Positions 61,484 to 64,000 of a DNA stretch of 64,000 nt are shown here, piece after piece. The translations under genes were made by a program, and so were the position numbers. How positions within the stretch are numbered: the first letter of the stretch is position 1; each line of letters opens with the position of its first letter. Source of the DNA: Streptantibioticus cattleyicolor NRRL 8057 = DSM 46488 (GTDB taxonomy: Bacteria > Actinomycetota > Actinomycetes > Streptomycetales > Streptomycetaceae); assembly GCF_000240165.1 (NCBI RefSeq), contig NC_017586.1, positions 6,027,228-6,091,227 of the forward strand, given 5' to 3'. The notes beneath the pieces were generated by a model that was not told the origin of the DNA, did no database searches, and worked only from the letters and a program-made list of their open reading frames with translations.

Positions 61484-63985
61484 TCAGCTCACCTTGACGA
61501 GTTGCCACTGCTGGTTGGTGCCGCCGTCGGCGGGCCACTGGATGACCGAGGCGCCCTGCGTGGTGGCGGCGCCGTCGACGTCGGCGAGTTCGGCGGTGTC
61601 GCGGCTCTCGACGGTGTAGTAGCCGTCGCGGGCGGGGACGACGAGCCATTGCTGCGCCGTTGTGCCGTCGGGGGTGCGCAGGTCGAGCTGGGTGCCGGCG
61701 ACGGTGGTGTGGTCGGGGACGTCCAGGGCCTTGCCGCTGCCGACGCCGGTGAGGGTGTAGTAGCCGTCACCGGTGGCCGTCAGCCGCCATTCCTGGTTGG
61801 CGCCGCCGTTGTCCGGCCACTGGATGACCGGCGTGCCGTCGGCCGTCCCGGCACCCTTGGCGTCCAGCACCTGACCGCTGTTGCGGCTGACCAGACGGTA
61901 GGTCCCGGACAGATCGGCCGCCGCCCCGGGCGTCACGCCCAGGTTGTCGAACTGGGCGCCCACGTAACCGGAGGTGCCGATGCCGACCTGCCCCGAGCCG
62001 TACGCGGTGTCGGTGACCGAGGCGAGCCGCACCCCGTCCACGGCGGCCGTGACGGATCCGCCGGCGAAGGTGAGCGCGAGGGTGTGCCAGGTACCGGTTC
62101 CGGGCGCCTTGACCGAGCCGTTCGCCAGCGTGGTCACCGTTCCCGAGGCGCTGCCGCGCAGCAGGGACCAGCCGCCGTCGGCACCGAGCACGAGGCGGTA
62201 GGCGTCGATGTCGGCGGGGTCGAAGCCGTGCTGGAGGCCGACCCGGCCCAGCAGTTCGGCCGAACCCGCCTGTTCCAGCATGGTGTCGACGGAGACGGTG
62301 TAGTCGCTCCACGACAGGTCGCCCGCCGTGGCGTAGGGGTCGCTGGGGCTGTCCCAGGCGATCGGCGCCGTGGGCGCCATCTGCCGGACGCAGGTCCCGT
62401 GCCGTCCGCCGCCGCAGGGCACCGCCTCGAACGAGCCGTTCATGTCGGCGAGGTACCGGGCCTCGCCGCCGACCGGTGTGGTGTCGAAGGAGTCGCGGTA
62501 CGGCAGGGCCAGCCGGCTGCGCGCGGGGGAGACGGCGGTGCCGGCGCCCTGCCCGGTCGTGGTGGTGACGGTGTAGACGTGACCGGGCTGGAGCGTCAGC
62601 GCGTACACCCCGCCGCCGGGCGTCAGGTCGGCGCTGTGCACCAGGTAGTCGCGCTGGGACGGCGAGGAGAGGTCACTGGACCACACGTGCAGCGTGCCTC
62701 CGGGCAGCCCGCCGGTGACCTTGAAGGTGACCGGCTGCGCCGCCGTGGCGTCGAGGGTCTCCAGCACCGTGCTCCAGGCCCGGCGGTCCGGCGAACGGTA
62801 CGTCACGTAGCTGCCGTTGGCCCGCGAACCGCCGAGGTAGCCGCCGGCCGGGTCCACGTAGCTCCAGCCCGGCCGGGTGAACTGGGTGGTGTGGGCGACC
62901 GCCCAGGTGCTCCTGCCGACCCGGTACGCGCCCGACCACGGCTGCGAGGCGGTGACCAGGCCCATCGTGTTGTACGGCAGGTTCTGGTAAACGGCGGCCA
63001 CCAGCGGCCAGTTGATGAACGCGGTGAACTTGGCGTCGAGGTAACCGCGGTTGAGGGCACGGGCGATCGGGGCGCCGCCGGTGTCGAAGTCCTCCGAGCC
63101 GTTCTCGCTGGCCCACAGCGGTTTGCCGGAGGCCAGCGCGGCCGGGGTGGTCGAGCAGGACGTCATCGCCGACATGTAGCCGCACGGGTAGTGCGCCCCG
63201 ACCACGTCCACCGAGCCGGCGAAGGCGGGGTCGGCGGCCATCGCGTCCGCCACGCCCCAGTCGCTGTCGGCCCCGACGACCTTGGTGGGGTAGCCGTCGG
63301 CGGCCATCGTGGCGTGGAGCTTCTCGTACCACGCCTTGTCGTAGCCGCGTTCGTTCCAGCCGCCGAGGTAGTCGACGGTGAGCCCGTGGGACTTGGCGCA
63401 GCCCAGCCAGGAGACCAGGTAGTCGATCATGTCCTGGGACCAGAAGTGGCCGCCGCCGATCCAGCCGGGGGCGCCCCAGGCGAGCCCGTACAGCTTGATG
63501 CCGGGGTTGCGGGCCTTGGCCTGGGCCATCAGCCACCACTCGTAGCCGCGGTCGCAGTCGACGGCGCCGCGGGTGTGTTCGTGGCTGGGCTCGGCGCCGT
63601 CGGTGGAGTTGGTGTCGCCGCCGATCTCGACCTTGAGGATCTGGAGCGCCGCGCCGTAGCCGGGCTTGAACAAGTAGTCCAGGATCCGGGAGCGTTGGGG
63701 CTCGGGGTAGTCCGCCAGCAGCCGGGAGTTGCCGCCGCCACCGCTGATCGCGCCGACGCCGTCGAAGACGCGCCCGTCGGCGTCGCCGTCGACGGTGATC
63801 GCGGTCGGGATGGCGGCCCGGGCGGCCGTGGGCTTCGCCACCAGCGGCGCCGCCGCGACCAGCAGCAGCGCCACGGCCGCCGCGGCCCACCGCGAACCCC
63901 GGACGGACCAGGGCGGTCGGGCCGGGGGCGCGTGCCCGGCGGACGTGGGGACGGGGAGCGGGCGTGACACGGGCGGTCTCGGCAT
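61484..63985 (-). CDS. Secreted GH59 galactocerebrosidase with ricin-type domain
   Basis: An 833-residue secreted enzyme. A basic stretch and hydrophobic signal end near TAARA (about 57). The GH59 barrel begins FDGVGAISGGGGNSRLL and holds the proton donor Glu212 (GGWNERGYDK) and the nucleophile Glu294 (LWASENGSEDF). A central beta-sandwich (to about 690) precedes a ricin-type beta-trefoil (about 690-833) with three QxW motifs. It should cleave galactosyl groups from galactolipids or galactans; the target in bacteria is not established. GGAGGGAG precedes the ATG, so the gene is complete. Confidence 0.88.
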   Translation of the reverse strand: MPRPPVSRPLPVPTSAGHAPPARPPWSVRGSRWAAAAVALLLVAAAPLVAKPTAARAAIPTAITVDGDADGRVFDGVGAISGGGGNSRLLADYPEPQRSRILDYLFKPGYGAALQILKVEIGGDTNSTDGAEPSHEHTRGAVDCDRGYEWWLMAQAKARNPGIKLYGLAWGAPGWIGGGHFWSQDMIDYLVSWLGCAKSHGLTVDYLGGWNERGYDKAWYEKLHATMAADGYPTKVVGADSDWGVADAMAADPAFAGSVDVVGAHYPCGYMSAMTSCSTTPAALASGKPLWASENGSEDFDTGGAPIARALNRGYLDAKFTAFINWPLVAAVYQNLPYNTMGLVTASQPWSGAYRVGRSTWAVAHTTQFTRPGWSYVDPAGGYLGGSRANGSYVTYRSPDRRAWSTVLETLDATAAQPVTFKVTGGLPGGTLHVWSSDLSSPSQRDYLVHSADLTPGGGVYALTLQPGHVYTVTTTTGQGAGTAVSPARSRLALPYRDSFDTTPVGGEARYLADMNGSFEAVPCGGGRHGTCVRQMAPTAPIAWDSPSDPYATAGDLSWSDYTVSVDTMLEQAGSAELLGRVGLQHGFDPADIDAYRLVLGADGGWSLLRGSASGTVTTLANGSVKAPGTGTWHTLALTFAGGSVTAAVDGVRLASVTDTAYGSGQVGIGTSGYVGAQFDNLGVTPGAAADLSGTYRLVSRNSGQVLDAKGAGTADGTPVIQWPDNGGANQEWRLTATGDGYYTLTGVGSGKALDVPDHTTVAGTQLDLRTPDGTTAQQWLVVPARDGYYTVESRDTAELADVDGAATTQGASVIQWPADGGTNQQWQLVKVS

Positions 63986-64000
63986 GGGGACTCCCTCCGC

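Overview
The window is high-GC actinobacterial DNA, most likely from Streptomyces or a close relative. The signs are very high third-position GC, many GTG starts, tight 1-4 nt stop/start overlaps, Sec-secreted polysaccharide hydrolases with ricin-type modules, a chitinase with DasR-like direct repeats upstream, and a large share of TetR, MocR and GlxA regulators. No rRNA, tRNA, CRISPR array, phage or complete insertion sequence was seen. Gene identities rest on motifs and remembered family sequences, not on database searches.

Layout. (1) 1-5.4 kb: a same-strand set of class II terpene cyclase-like protein (DxDD; cut by the window start), cytochrome P450, stand-alone acyl carrier protein, ketosynthase and a WS/DGAT-type acyltransferase. 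This looks like an uncharacterised terpenoid/acyl hybrid pathway. (2) 5.4-9.8 kb: SRPBCC protein, GNAT acetyltransferase, LysE exporter with a MarR regulator, and a FUSC-type membrane protein. (3) 9.85-20.94 kb: a nearly complete steroid C/D-ring (HIP) degradation cluster, in the same relative order as the mycobacterial KstR2 regulon: fadE32, fadE31, an enoyl-CoA hydratase, ipdF, kstR2, fadA6, ipdC, ipdB, ipdA, echA20 and two SDR genes. Two KstR2-like palindromes lie in the two divergent promoters. fadD3, fadE30 and fadE33 are not in the window. (4) 21.0-23.2 kb: ferredoxin-P450 pair with a divergent TetR. (5) 23.2-26.3 kb: small housekeeping or stress-type genes (DUF2267/PCD-like, PEBP, alpha/beta hydrolase, phosphoribosyltransferase).

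(6) 26.3-31.6 kb: secreted enzymes, namely GH27 alpha-galactosidase with a ricin-type domain, a penicillin-binding-protein-like serine hydrolase and a GH18 chitinase. (7) 32.0-37.2 kb: methyltransferase, class A FAD monooxygenase with a three-copy operator array upstream, proline iminopeptidase, and an SDR/TetR divergent pair. (8) 37.3-49.3 kb: LCP cell-wall ligase, RlmA-type rRNA methyltransferase, a hydrolase/TetR pair, GlxA regulator plus DJ-1 protein, a large APC transporter, a 1 kb gene-poor stretch, and a second GlxA regulator divergent from an HSL-family esterase. (9) 49.9-55.2 kb: two-component system, membrane protein, methyltransferase, a perfect 17-copy 9-bp minisatellite and a secreted phospholipase D. 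(10) 55.5-61.2 kb: an inferred MocR-ACT-cyclodeaminase-FolD operon for one-carbon folate chemistry, divergent from a PLP decarboxylase; the FolD lacks its cyclohydrolase lysine. (11) 61.5-64.0 kb: a GH59 galactocerebrosidase with ricin-type repeats.

The two most interesting systems are the terpene cyclase/P450/ACP/KS/acyltransferase set and the complete-looking but partly headless KstR2 steroid-ring module. The FolD K54I plus cyclodeaminase pairing is a testable division of catalytic labour.
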